Shown: positions 36,165 to 49,200 of the stretch, piece after piece
How positions within the stretch are numbered: the stretch's first letter is position 1
Layout: each line of letters starts with the position of its first letter
Source of the DNA: Numida meleagris
Lineage: Eukaryota > Chordata > Aves > Galliformes > Numididae
Assembly: GCF_002078875.1 (NCBI RefSeq)
Contig: NC_034411.1
Coordinates: 38,552,150-38,616,149, forward strand
Length of the DNA: 64,000 nucleotides
Reading direction: 5' to 3'
Notes under the pieces: model-generated
The model's input: only the letters and a program-made list of their open reading frames with translations
Database searches by the model: none
What the model was told of the DNA's origin: nothing
Program-made: the position numbers and the translations under genes

Positions 36165-37270
36165 CGCAGAAGTGCGCTCGGGGTGAGTTCCAGGTTAGCC
36201 ATTAGATTTCCCCTGCTATTACTCTACTGTACATATTCCTGGTAGATTAGAGCAGATTTTTTTTTATATGCTCTTCTATAAAAAGTGTGCTGTATTGATT
36301 GCAGCAGAGTGAGCTGCTGTGGTTGATATCCGAGCGCTAACCCAGATAGGGATTAGCATTACATCAGACATCAGGCGAGGGAACCTGGCGAGCTGCCAGC
36401 CTGTAAAAATGGAAGACATTTGCGTCACTGTTCCCTTGGTAATGCTTCTTGGAGCCATGTCAGCTGTCCCCCGAGGTTGTTTCCTTAATATGTCAACAGA
36501 CATTCCTGAATCTTTAATGCTGAATAGCTCTTTTTCCTCTTCCAAAAACACTTAGGTGACAGAGTAGCTAGTGTCTCCCGCTGCCTGGTGCATTAAAAAA
36601 TTATCTGTCTCTGTAGACTGGGCTTAATATCTCTTGGGGGAGGGCCATGGAATTTACGGTCGGTTCTGAGGGAAGCGAAAAGCCCATCTGCAGTGCGATT
36701 GCTGCTTGTGTGCACTGGGAAAGCGGCAGCCCTGCTCGAAACCACTCCTTTTTTTGCCTCTAAAGCATCCCGCTGGAGCAAATGGAAGCGTCTGTGTTAG
36801 ATTAGTTGTTGGAATTTGCTAACATTTGGGGTAAACCATCTGACCTTGCTTTAGGAATGCAAGTTAAATACAATAACTTCAGGTTAATGCCTGAAAGCTC
36901 CAGGACTGTGTGTGCAGTGACCTCTAGCTTCCGGAAGCCATTTGTTAGTGCCAATTGTGAGAAATACTTGGAGGTTTTCTCCAATGACATTTTCACCTTT
37001 CTGCTTCTCCATGCAGCCAGCTGCTATTTCTGCCTGAGGAATCTAAATGCAAGCAACGTACAGTTTACCAAATTTGAACGCGTGCCCTTTCAGCTAAAAG
37101 TAAACATCCCCTATCTCAAAGACCTTTTGTTCTTAGGTGACAATTTCAAGTTTGCCTCGCAGTTGCTGTAGTAATTAATCACAGCAGTGTAATTTAATAT
37201 TTAGGGAAGAGCAAGAGGAGATGTCATTCTAAGAAATCACTTTGTGAGTAACTCAGTTTTGGTCAAGGAG
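36165..37270. promoter_or_regulatory. Candidate noncoding regulatory block (inference)
   Basis: Noncoding-looking sequence with many motif-like words and unusually many retained CpGs for its setting: TGATATCCGAGCG, a GGGATTAG homeodomain-type core, TGCGTCA, TAATTAATCA and others. The 121-codon frame at 36806-37171 has no recognisable domain. The texture resembles deeply conserved enhancers near vertebrate transcriptional-regulator genes; cross-species conservation cannot be seen from this sequence. Confidence 0.3.
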
Positions 37271-40200
37271 TGTTACTAAGCGCTCCTGAGAATTTATCGC
37301 TGTCATTTCACCAACCCCGGCCACGACGGTCAGATCAGAGGGAAGCGCTGCCGGTTAAAGCCCTACTTTGTCAAGGCGCTGCAAGCGCTGCTATTTTGCA
37401 CTCTTTATCCAGCACTGAAGGACTTCCAAATTCTTTGCTTGAGGAATTTGATCCCAGTGGTGGAATTTGCCTCCTGCGTAGCACCCCACAGAGAGCTGTT
37501 TCCTTGGGCTGCAGAAGGCATCAGCACGCCTGAAGCGCGGGCAGCAGCGGGGGGGAATGGGGTGGGAGGGGGTGGGAGGTGCACGGGGTCCCAGCAGAGC
37601 CAGGAGGTCTCTGCCTGCAGCTGCGTCAGAGCTGAGGGGCAGGGAAAGGGTTTCTGAGCAACGCAGTGTAGCAACCCAAATTAGCAGTGAGGGCCTTCAG
37701 GCTGCGAGCCGAGCTCTCGCATCCGCCCATGTACGTACATTTGCGAGGAGACCGAGGCTCCTGCCTGAGCCATGTGCCTGCCTGTGCGTAGGGTTCCACC
37801 TGGCAGGGCTCCAGCTGGCAGGGCTGGCTTTGCTCTAGATAGACTGGGGACCAGTGACTCAGTTCTGCCTTATCTGGGGGAGCGTGAGGCCCTCACCACT
37901 GGGCTGAGGAGAAAGGGAGACACCCAGCGGAGCAGCCTTGTCACCCACAGCCCTGGGATGCCCACTGAAGAGCCCCTGAGCCCTGAGCACAGCAACAGAT
38001 ACAGCTCAGCTTCCCTGTCCCCTACTGCTCCTCAGTGCCGGAGCCAAGTATGGCTGGACGCCTGCTCTACGCTTGTCCTTGCGCTGCCTCTGCCTGCCCG
38101 GGGAGAGGGAGGTGGAAAAAATGTAACAGAGGGGGGTAATCCAAAACTGGGGCAGGGTCATGTGCTGGAGGCAGGTGGAGAATGTTGGCTTCTAAACCCA
38201 AGGGCATTTGGCTGTGTGTTATCGGCCTAGAAAGAGAGAGGAGTGAGCCCCAGCTGAGCAGCTGGGCTTGCTGCTGTGAACACAGGTGCCTGAGGCAGAG
38301 CTATTCCCAGCTGGAGCTGCTTTTGCCTCTGGGCTACTGAAGAGGCTGGTGTGGGAGGGAGGTTGCAGGGCTATGGCTGCCTTGGTGAGGGAGAGTGTCT
38401 TTGTGCAGGAGGGGGAGCCCCAGAGCAGGGGCAGTGGCTTGGGGAGGGCAAGGGGAAGGGAGATGGTTCCCTTTCTGAGGAGCATCCCACTCCCAGGATC
38501 GCCTCCTTCCTTCAGTTCATCTGCTGTAGACCCTAGGTCTCTCACCCAGTGAGACAAGCTCCAGATCTTCCCTTGTAGCCTGGACTCTTCCCTATTGTCA
38601 GCTCTGTGGCTCCTCTCTGTCTGCTGCTATTGTGCACTTCTATATTTAATGTAAGATTTCTGTCTGCGGCAGAGGGCATTTTCTGAGGTAAAGTTAAATA
38701 CATGGCAAAACCTTCAGAAACAGAGCCTTGAAAACTTAATTGCTCTATCCTGATTGCTTGTGTTATTATTCAAAAAGATAGCTGAATGAAGGTCAGCTCT
38801 CAAATAGATTTGAATTTTGATGGTGCTGTGAATGAACTATCTCCTAGTCCCAGAAAGCTGCAAAATGAGATCTTTGGTACTGTAGAGCAAGGCTTTGTAG
38901 AATCCCAGTGATGTCTGAATCCCTGAAACTTCTGCCACATGGAAGGACAGCTTGCAGTCACTGAGGAGTACAGCTGTAGAAGGTGGGTGCCAGATTGCTC
39001 ATGAGCTGTGCTTGTCCCATCAGCTTCCCCTGCTTCCTCCCTGTCCCTGGGGGCAGGTGGACACATACTATCTGTGCTCTCAGAGGAGGTGGCCAACATG
39101 GGAGAGGGCTATACAGCAATCTACAAAGACCTGTCTGTGTAAGCTGCATTTTTTATGTCCTCTTTCCATGTGTGGTTCAGGATAACTGAGAAAGGCTTCA
39201 GGAGCTATGCTGACCAGGCTTTAAGACTGAATATTGCAAGCAAGCCTTCCTCAGAAGTTGGCACCAATTTGTCAAATCATGTTTTTCCCCTGATCTAAGC
39301 ATGCCAGCTCAGCTGGAGCAGTTCTGAATGAGGGTGGTCTGAAACAGCTCCCTGAAACCGGTCGTTGGAGGACAATATTCCTGTCCCTATTTGTACTGCA
39401 GCAATATTTCATTAAATTAGCACTGGATGCAGCTCTGGCAAGCTAATGTACATCCATACCAATTTGCGCAACTGTCTGCAGGTACTCCCCTTGGGACTGA
39501 CTCCACGGTGACTTGGTGTTAGTCACTGTTTTCCCATGACTCTGTGCTTTTTAAGCCAAATACTTGATATTCCAGGCAGGTGTCATATGGTGCAACTTTC
39601 TGCTGCTGCAAGCAGAGAAAGTCAGATGCAGCTCACAGAAATACCGAATTAGGAAGCTGTGGCTTTCTGATGGTTAGCACAGGTCCTCAGGCTGAAATCT
39701 GAAGGACAGAGCTGCCTCAGCCTCACCCATCTCCTTCTCTCATGGAAAGTAAAGTGGCTGCAGAGGGGCAACTTGTTTACCAGAGCCCCAGCACAGGGCA
39801 TGTTGCCTTTTGTTCTCAGAATGTAGTTTGAAACAAGTAATCTCCAGGTGAGTCAACTCCTACGATGCACAGGGGGTGACAGGTGCTAGAGTAGTGCAGG
39901 AGATCTATGCGAGGCCTGGGAAGAAAGGTATTATATGTCCTTTTGTGATGCCAGAGTATTTAGGAATTGAGCCTGGTTTGGTGTTGGCTGCTCAGCCAAG
40001 CACTCGCATTAAAAATGGCTCCTAGGCTACTAGCGTTTGTCTGCACAAAGCAGAAATTTGGTGTCCAGCTGTTTCTCCTAACAGAGGAAAGAAGTCTGGT
40101 TCCCTTCAGCCAGTCAGCTCGGTTAGGAGTAAAGTGCGGGGGAAATTCCGTGAATGTCACGGAACCTGGATTGAAACGTTGCGTATGGAGACTCATTTGA

Positions 40201-43200
40201 GATTCCAGATGTTCTGAATTACCTTTGTAAAAATAAAACGAACTTCTAATATTTCATCAACGTTACAAAGATCCCTTTTGTTTGTTTTTAACCAAGAGTT
40301 GTGTTTGTCCTGCGTGTTTTACTGGTCTGTGCTAGTGGACAGCAATAGTGCTGTGATTTCCACTGTCACGCTCAGAAATCCAGCTTGTCCTCCTGTGCCC
40401 TGACTTAAGAAATCTCTTGCTGGATACTTGGGCCAGAAAATGGAGCAAGTGAGTGTTCCCTTCCCTTGTGGGTATAGTGGATGCTTGGAAGACCAAAGGG
40501 TAGATAGCCATGCCTGATGGAAACACTAGCTATTTCTGGCTAGTACGTGCCTCATGTGAGAAGCGTATGCTGTATTTTTGGACACCTCTGAGGGCAAGTG
40601 AGTACTCTTGCAGGCGTGGATGGGAGCAGGAGGCAGGGAGATTTCTGAACTTTAAGGACAACTACGAAGGATGTCTATTGAAAATGCCTTGATTGGTCAA
40701 GGAAGCAGTGTCAGGGAGGTGTCATGAGGAGTGCTGTTGTGGGTAGGGAGTGTATGACAAGCAAGATAATGATTCTAGTTGATTTCCCTGAACAACCACA
40801 GTATGCACCAAGTGTCATGTTCATGAAGCAAGCTGATCCTCAGTGAAATCTTCCAACCAACTTGCCTGCAATAAATATAAGTAGCATGTAGCTATCTACA
40901 AAAGTAGACAAATAGGGATACCATATGAGCGTAAGTCAGGTAGAACTGAGTCGGAGTTGGACTTCAGGAGAACTCACAGGCTGCTGGCAGCAATGGGTTG
41001 AAATGGATGTGTGCTGTAGGGAGAAAGGCCATCAATCATAGCTGCCCCGGTGTAGCGTGGCTAGAGGATGGCTGCAGTGGAGCATGGTGCCAACAGGCGG
41101 TGTGCCACTGCTGCTGCCCTGCATTCTGTGCATCAGCGCTCTGCTGTTGGGAATGTGCCAGGAATCAGCCCTACCAGTACCTGCCTGCAAATACCCCTGC
41201 TGGGGTGAATTCAGTTCTCCAGATGGATGCTTCCTTTTCCTTTTTTTCTTGTGTTTTGTGGAAAATTCAAAAGCTGCTGGTAATTGATCATTCTTCTTCT
41301 ATTTTGGTCCCTGGTATTACAAGTGCCAATAGAAAAGAGGATGGCCTCTCCCACAAAATTAGTGTTTTCTTTGTCAATAATGATAATTCTTTCTATGCGT
41401 CTTCTTCCGATCTTACCCTTCCTTTCTGGGGTTTCCCTCAATGGTCGTATATATCCTAGTCATTTCTCTCATTAATTCCTGCAGATTCTTCCAGCAAAGT
41501 CTGGTGTTCAGATATGTGTGCTGGCTCCGGGTGTGTAGTAGACTTTGGGATCGTAATGTGAGTCTGTCCTTGTGTTAGGCTGTGGGTGAGTGACAGGCAG
41601 CGGAGTGGCTGCCCCTGTGGATGATGTTACCTGGAGCTTTTTCCCGGAAGGTGCAGAGCAAGACTCATCTGACCAAATGTAGAAGTCTGTATCTGCGTAT
41701 TCATCTTGGTTCCCTTTATAGTCAACAGAGAAAAATAAGCACTTCTGGAGTGTGATTCATCTTAGTCTGAAGGAGATGTATAAAGCAATTGGATGATTCA
41801 CATCCCAGACATGCCTATTGCTCTTCATTGAATATGAAGGGTGACTGGCTCAGATGCAGATCTCTGAAGCAGGGTGAGACAAATCCCACTCAAAGAATCG
41901 CGTTTGAAATGTCAGCTCAGGAAAATATGCTGGAATAGTGTTCTTCCAGCTAGGCAGTAAGGAAAGAGTACCTCATATACCTTTTCTGCAGCTTTTCTCT
42001 ACCCCTGCCATTATTAGAAGCACGTGTACTGGGGAATGCATGCCACAAGGTGCTTTTTTTGGTTTTGATTTTTAATCCTCATTTTGCTGACCTCAGGCAG
42101 GGAGATGAGGAGATTGCAGCAGGTTTGTAATGTGGAGGGGAGAAGAGAAGGTCTGTGGGTCTAACCCACTCAGGAAGTGTGCTGCAGAGGTGGAAGTGTG
42201 GTCAGTACTATGTGAAAAGAGTATGTTCATGCCCAGTATTGCTATGTTGCACGTCTCCTGCACCTAGCAGACTGGGTCAGGGAGTGTTAAACACCAGCCA
42301 GACTTAGACAGCCTCCAAATTTTGTCTGGAATGACAGGGTGGTTTTAGCTGGGACAGGGAGTATAAATTCCCCAGATGCTGTATTTTATTTCGTAGGAGC
42401 TTCTCCTGCAGCCACCTTGGGATGAACGATGGTGATGCTGTCCTCCGTGCTGATTTCCCTCTGTCCTTTCTCATGGAGCTGTTAAGCCCTGACTGTGCTG
42501 AGTCAGGAGGTTCTTGGCTGCCCTGATAAATCCTCCTGTTGACAGCGGTAACCTATTGCAGTAAGCACAACAGGAATAACTAGGCCTGAAGTCAAGTTAG
42601 AGCAGGGACAGGCTTTAGAGACATAAACAGACTCCTCTGTTTTTGCCCAGTAACATCCAATGGATATGTGCATTTTGGAGAGTTTTCTCCAAGTGGGAAT
42701 TTCCATCTGGCCACAGCATTTTCAAGAGGGCAATCAAGCCAGGGCCCTGCTGCTACTGGATGGGAAACGTGATGGCTCATCAGTTCCTCCTCTTGGACGG
42801 GTGCCATTATGGCCTCTTACCAGTGCTGGATGGAAGGCAGCATCCTGCCAAGGTGATCCCTGCGAGGGGAAGGGCACGCAGAAAGGAGGCAGTGTCAGCC
42901 CGGACTGCAGTGTGATTGAAAGGGGACAGCAGTGTTGTAACCAGATGAACCTTGAAGGGAGCCTGATCTCTGTGACACAGTTGCTCTTGTTCCAGGGAAG
43001 GGTGAGTGGGTGGGATGTTTTGTGCAGTCAAGACATTAAATAACTGAAGGAAAAGAATGTGTTGCATGGAAGCAAGGCGCTCTGAGATGCACTTTTATGA
43101 GTCTTTGTAATATTACATTTCCAAGACTGCCAGACATCAGTGGCAGATCCCTCATTTGCTTTCAAATATGCTGACTGTCAGAGCTCGATGCCAGGCTCTG

Positions 43201-46200
43201 TGCTGGCTCAGATGAGAAATGATGATTTTAGAGGTCTTGTACAGTTTAACTCTGCAGTGAGTCTATTTAACTGTGTGCAGGCCTCTGCTGGTGTATTTTG
43301 TCAATTATTATATGAAGCCACGATATTGGGATGGGACACTTATAAACAACTGGAAATAAAATGCTTGCATTTCACTTTGGGATCTTATGCCCAGCAGCTG
43401 AGGACTGTACTGGAGACCTGCAGTGTGAAGGGCTTGAGGGGTTAACAGGACTCTGAGCGCAAGGCCAGCAGTGTGGTTACACAAAGGATCAGAGCAGTGG
43501 CTCTTGCCTCAGCACCAAGTCCCCAGGAAGCCCAGAGCTGGAATACTGGAAAAACTGGACCGCTCCCCTCTCTTTCCCAATCAAGCCTGTGTAGCAATCA
43601 CAGTGAAAGATTGGCATGTGACTCTGAACTGCTGGCCTAAGCTGCTGCACCAGTGCCCTGCAGAGGGGCTCCAGCGGTGTCGCAAGGTCTGTACCTCTCC
43701 CCTGAATAGCCCACAACCCTGATGATCCACGTTGCTTATGGAGCATGGAAGAAAGAGCCAAAATTATGGTGTACATCTTCCATCTTGTGTGTGCCGTTAG
43801 TGCTACAAGACTTTACTCTTTCTGCCCCACTCAGGCAGTTCTTCAGGAAAGTGGCCCAAAAATGTTTCAGAGTTTAGATGCTCCTGATCTCCACAAAGAC
43901 CTGCTATTGCTTTGCTGAGAGTGCTCACCTTTAATTCTTCCCCTCTGACTAGGTTGGCCTGATGCGAATGACAACAATATCACAGGGACTGGAGTTGTGC
44001 AACTAGTAAAGTGCATGTGATTAACATAGTGTGGTATAAGGGAACCCTCAAAGGTTTCCTTTAGTCCAGATCAGGGAGTTCCTCCTCACCCCCTCACTCA
44101 GAACAACATGAGAAACCAGAAATGGAAAAAAAAAAAAACCTCCCACATGTGAAACCAAAGTATAAAAAGCAAATCAGATTTGCAAAGTTCAGTCCAGTCC
44201 TTGTTTGGAAAAAAAAAAAAATGCAGAAAAAAATACATTTTTATAGTGGTAAGCATATTTTAATATGGTTGTTTTGGTTCTCAAAAGAAGAACAAAAAAA
44301 GAAAAAAAGAAAGAAGAGAGTACAACTGAGGAAATCTGGAGTGTAGCCTAATGCTAGGGAATTTCAACACAGTAAGCACATGCTTTGTTAACCTTTCCCT
44401 CTTTCTCCAGCATTTTCTTGGGACTTTTTCTCATAACAATACCACGGCATTTCCTGCTGCATTGCCTGTGATAAGAGCATATGGATCTGAGAGAAACGAA
44501 GGGGAAGTAAAAGAAATGCAGGTAAATTAAATCACTTCCAAAGCCTTGTGAAGAGTGTGTCTAGGGGAGAGTATTTCATTACAGAGTATCCATGCTGGTG
44601 GAACGTGGCTTTTTTCCCCAGAAATGATTACTGCATGTGATCAAGGCTTGTGCAAATGGGGGCTGACTGGGTATTTACTTAGCAAAACGAACACCGAGAT
44701 TACATTTTGGAACATCTTGCTATCCCCTTGAGTAATGTTGACTTGTTCACATTCCCTACCCTTTGGCTATTTTCTGCTGTTTTGCGTCTCTTGTTTAATC
44801 TAACTGGCTAATGGGTCGGCTTTTAGTGTTACCTGACTCAATAACATGGTTAAAAACCTCCAGAGAATGTCAACACAAGCAGAACAGGAATGGGTGGCCA
44901 GCAGGACTGAACAGGAGGGACTGGTTACAGAGACAGTCAAGTTCATCAGATAGCAAACTGCCCATTTGCCTTCTAACTCAACTGTAAGGGGAGTTTTGTT
45001 TGTTTGTTGGGATTAATTTTTAAGCTGCACCCATAAAATCCCATTGCTTTGGTCAGAAGGCACTTGGTGAAAACTGCTGCTGGACCAGGTGCATGTTATT
45101 CATATGACTCTGGGTGCGTGACTAAGTATTTACAGAAGCATGGCCTGATTGGAAGTGCCTCCATTTTTGAACGTTGTACTTGAGCCACTTGGAAAATGTT
45201 TCAGACAAACTGTCCCCAAAACCAATTTCTATAGTACTTAGTAAGATGAGCAAACACTTAGCTCTTTCTGATTGCATTGTAAGCTTGCAAAACTGGGGCT
45301 CGCTGTGTTCCTGATTTCTTTCAGCTGATTCATTTGTCCTCTATGGGTGGAAGTCAAGAAATTTTATTCGGTAATACTTAAAAGTACTTGGGAGTACTAA
45401 CAAAAAAGTGAAATGCTGTCTTCAAATACCACTACTTTTTTTTGGCAGTTAGCAGGTTTAGAAGAGCCTCTGTGATTTTCAGCTAGAAGTAAAGTTCCAT
45501 ATGTGTTATATTAAGTGGTTAATTGTGTCGTTCATTTTACAGCCTTTCTTTGAATGGCTTGATTGAAACGAAAGGATTTTAATCTAAGGGAGAAAAAAAA
45601 AAAGAAGAAATTAAATGCTTAAAAGTTTGTTCTTTTTCAGTACTTGCTGTTTAGAACAGAAGTTGCGTGTTTGAAAAAAACATGGAATGCCTTTCCTGGA
45701 ATTATAACCTGGCCACTTTTGTAGTTTGGTATTCCCTGTCAGGATGCGGTAGCTTTCTATGTGACTGACAGATGGTTTATAGGGGTGATTTGCTCTTTTG
45801 AAGAAGCAAAGGAAGGCAGTGAGTCTATAGGAGAAGAGGAAAGTGTGAGGAAAAGTGTTCCCACTCGTTTGGCCGTTGACATGTATTCAGTCATTCATTA
45901 AAGCTTATTCATAAAATTCATTATTCATTAAAGAACTTTTGGGGAGTGGAAAGAGCCAAACAGCAACAGTCATTATTTACTCTAGCAATTTCATCACAGA
46001 GTTACATTGTGAGGCCAGATTCTTCTCCGCATTCAGTGGCTGAGTTTCACTGACATCATGGAATGGATACCGATTCAGACTAATCTGTGGTAGAGCAGAA
46101 TCCAGCTCATGCTGCTTTTCTGAGAGGGTGCCTTGGGCACTTTCTTTGCTGCTTTATTGCTGGCTAGGTTTCAGGATGCTTTAAAATGGATAAAAAATTA

Positions 46201-49200
46201 AAGAAGTATGACAAATGGATCTTTTCCCAGCGCGATGTTTGACTGTATCATTCCATTGAGATAGTTAGTAGGAAATGGATGTGAAAAGCAATCACATTAA
46301 TAATTAGTATCTCATTTTAAGAGGTTTTTTATATATTATTTTTCCTACAATCCTCATCATTTTTAAACAAACAGTTTAAATGTTCAGACCTCACATAAAA
46401 GGTTCAGGGTGACAGCAGGGGACAGCGAGGGATCACACCAAAGATCTTATTTTGTTCATGTGATATATGGTGTACAATATCACAGTAGTCAGTAATGGGA
46501 AAGAACTAGTAAATCATTGAATTCATGCCTTTGCAAGGAGAACTGCATTAGGTAATGATAATTCTTCTTAATAGCAGCACTGAAATTCTTCTTCCAAACT
46601 GTGATTTTCAGTTGAATCTCACTGGTGGAGCAGCATGCATGCAGCTGGATGAGTGACTTAACACCTATTAGCTGCTGCAAAGAATTGCCTGGAGGCTCTC
46701 TGCCTACGGGCAAGTGGAAAGCTTTGGGAATTTTGGGCAGAATTTCTATAACTCATTTGCAGTAGCATTTCTTGTCCTAGAAAAACTACATGTTATTTTA
46801 TGGTTGAAGTCCTCACTGCAGAGCTCAGATACAGAATATTCCTTTCTACACTGATGATAAGGAGTCAGTTTTCAAGGCATTCTTTACCTGTGCCCTGCTT
46901 CAGTAAGTGCTGCATCAGAGATAGGGTGGCCCTGGCTAAAAGGAAAGTCATGGCACTGCTGCTCTGTGAGTCCTTGACTTTCCCCATTCCTGATGTGAGT
47001 TGAAGGAGTTGGCACTAAGATGTGGCACCAATCACAGGGCCTTTGAGGATGTGGGACGATACTGCTCCAAAAGTCTACTAAACCAAGTGACATGACAGAG
47101 GCATGACATGAACTTGAGCTTTTGTTGGGTCTCTTCATTTGCTTCCTTAAAAATCCTCCTACACTGGGACCTTGGGCTCTCCTTGTTGTGCAGGTTGATG
47201 ATGCAAGTCCCAAGGAAACAGCCATGTGGAAAATCTGCAGCTCACAGTCATGGGACCACGTTCTCTGATGACAGAGTGTGTAGAGTTATTCTAGCTGGCA
47301 ATCTGATCTATTGAATTTCCAGTTCCTTTTGTGGGAATAACTCAGTGCATGATTTGATCTGAATTACTGGGGCAGAGCAAGCCAGCAAGATTTCAGGCTT
47401 CTAATTGGCATTAGAATGTCTTTAGAAATTCAGCCTCTGCCATTTTATCTTCTGATCATCTTTCAGGCTGCACAGCTGTCTCTTGCTCTGACTCCTGTGC
47501 AAAATCCGCAGTCTCCATTGCCACAGTCCTTCCCTGGTTGGTTGTTTAGAGCCTTCCCTAGCCCCCTGGTACACACCAAAGAAAAGCTGGCAAATTCATT
47601 CTGGGGTGGGCTGTGGAGCTCCAGGAGGGGAACTAGCTCTCCTTCAAAGCAGGGGGAGCTCCTTACCACCATAGTGCTTTCAGAGGAAGAGGGAAGGAGG
47701 GAAGCTCAGCTCCTTGGTTCTCTGTGTCAGGTTCACACTCGGTGTGGACACTGAACAGGGTGACAAAATATTAACTGGGCATCTGTCATAGGCAGCTGTG
47801 AAGACTGGAAAAATAAGACTACCCTACGCTCCCCAAGAACGCAGAGATACAGAGAAGACATCATGAGTTCCTACCAGGTTTTTGTCCCAGGCTGCAGAAA
47901 ATGAAAGAGGAAGTATCAGCAATAGCTCTGTTAGCCATTCTTTAAAGTCACATGGGGAATCTAGCACATTGCCATGGGTCTGGGTAAACAGGAAGCCCAA
48001 ATCAGCCCACTCACATTGCTAGCTGTACTTGGCGCTGGCTCCCATCTGGACATATACCAACGGCAGACTGGAAGAACCCCATGCTAAATCCTAGAAGTGT
48101 CTCAGAAGCATTTCCAGTCCTCAGAAAAATGACACATACAGAAGGTATCTACCCCACTGTTGTGTAATCGAGAGAAGCTGGAGGAACAATAGATTGGTAT
48201 GCTGCCAAACTGCACAGAAAATGGCTGACTCATGTCAGTATGAAATCTTAAGACCTGAAGTAATTAGTGGTAGACTTGTGAGTGGGAAAAAAGTGCAATG
48301 AGACTGCTGAAAGAAAAGCTGTCCTCACTGCTGGTAAACTGCAGGTGTGTCTAAAGCTGCTGCAAGGGCACAGCCAAAAACAGAGCTGAAGTGGAGCTGA
48401 CATAGTCAGGTAGAACAGAGAAGCGTAAAAAACCATCAAAAGCAAATGCATAAATATGAAGCAGAGGACATCAGGGAAGAGTTTTGGTGCTGTTAGAAAA
48501 ATGTGCACAGCATAGGAAAATTTGCATGGTGATGATATTAATACTGTGCAAAAGGGCAAAAATAAAACTTCTGAGCTGTGTGCCAAGAGACAGCAGCAGC
48601 ACGCAGTCAGGAGAATGAATGCTAGGGAGACAGCAGGACATTACTAAATGTGTTAGGCTGCAAAGTCTTCCTTAGAACTATGTCAGAGATGGAAAGGAAT
48701 CATAACCATGCAAAGCTGAATTAAAGTAACGCGATGTCTCCATGCCATTAGGCAGAGTAAATTGCAAGTCAAATCAGTGTTGCTGGCAACACCAGCTCCT
48801 TTGCTTTAAGCTGCACACAGCGGATTCCTCATCACACGGGTTCTCTAAGTCTGAAGCAAACAATTCCGGCAGTCAATGTAAGCAGAACAAATTAAAAATA
48901 AAAATATGCTGAGCTAGCAATATTCACTAGCATCCCTGTAATGAAGCTATTAAGACACATATCAAGAGGTGTTTGAAGGGGAGGATGTCTTCCAGGCATA
49001 CAATTGCCTTCATCTATTTCCATCTTTATAACTTGTGCCTCCAGGAGTAACTACAGCATTAAAGGAAAAAAATAATTGGAACAGTGGAGAGGATGGAAAA
49101 GTAAGGCATCTTTCCAAACGTGAGAGGCTTCCAGGAGTCACACATCAGTATGGATGCTGCTGAGAGACCAGGCAACCTGCCTCATTTCCAAAGACAGAAG

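Noticed and set aside
40998..41459. 153-codon plus-strand frame
   Set aside because: Low-complexity Cys/Trp-rich translation without family resemblance; a second frame overlaps it.
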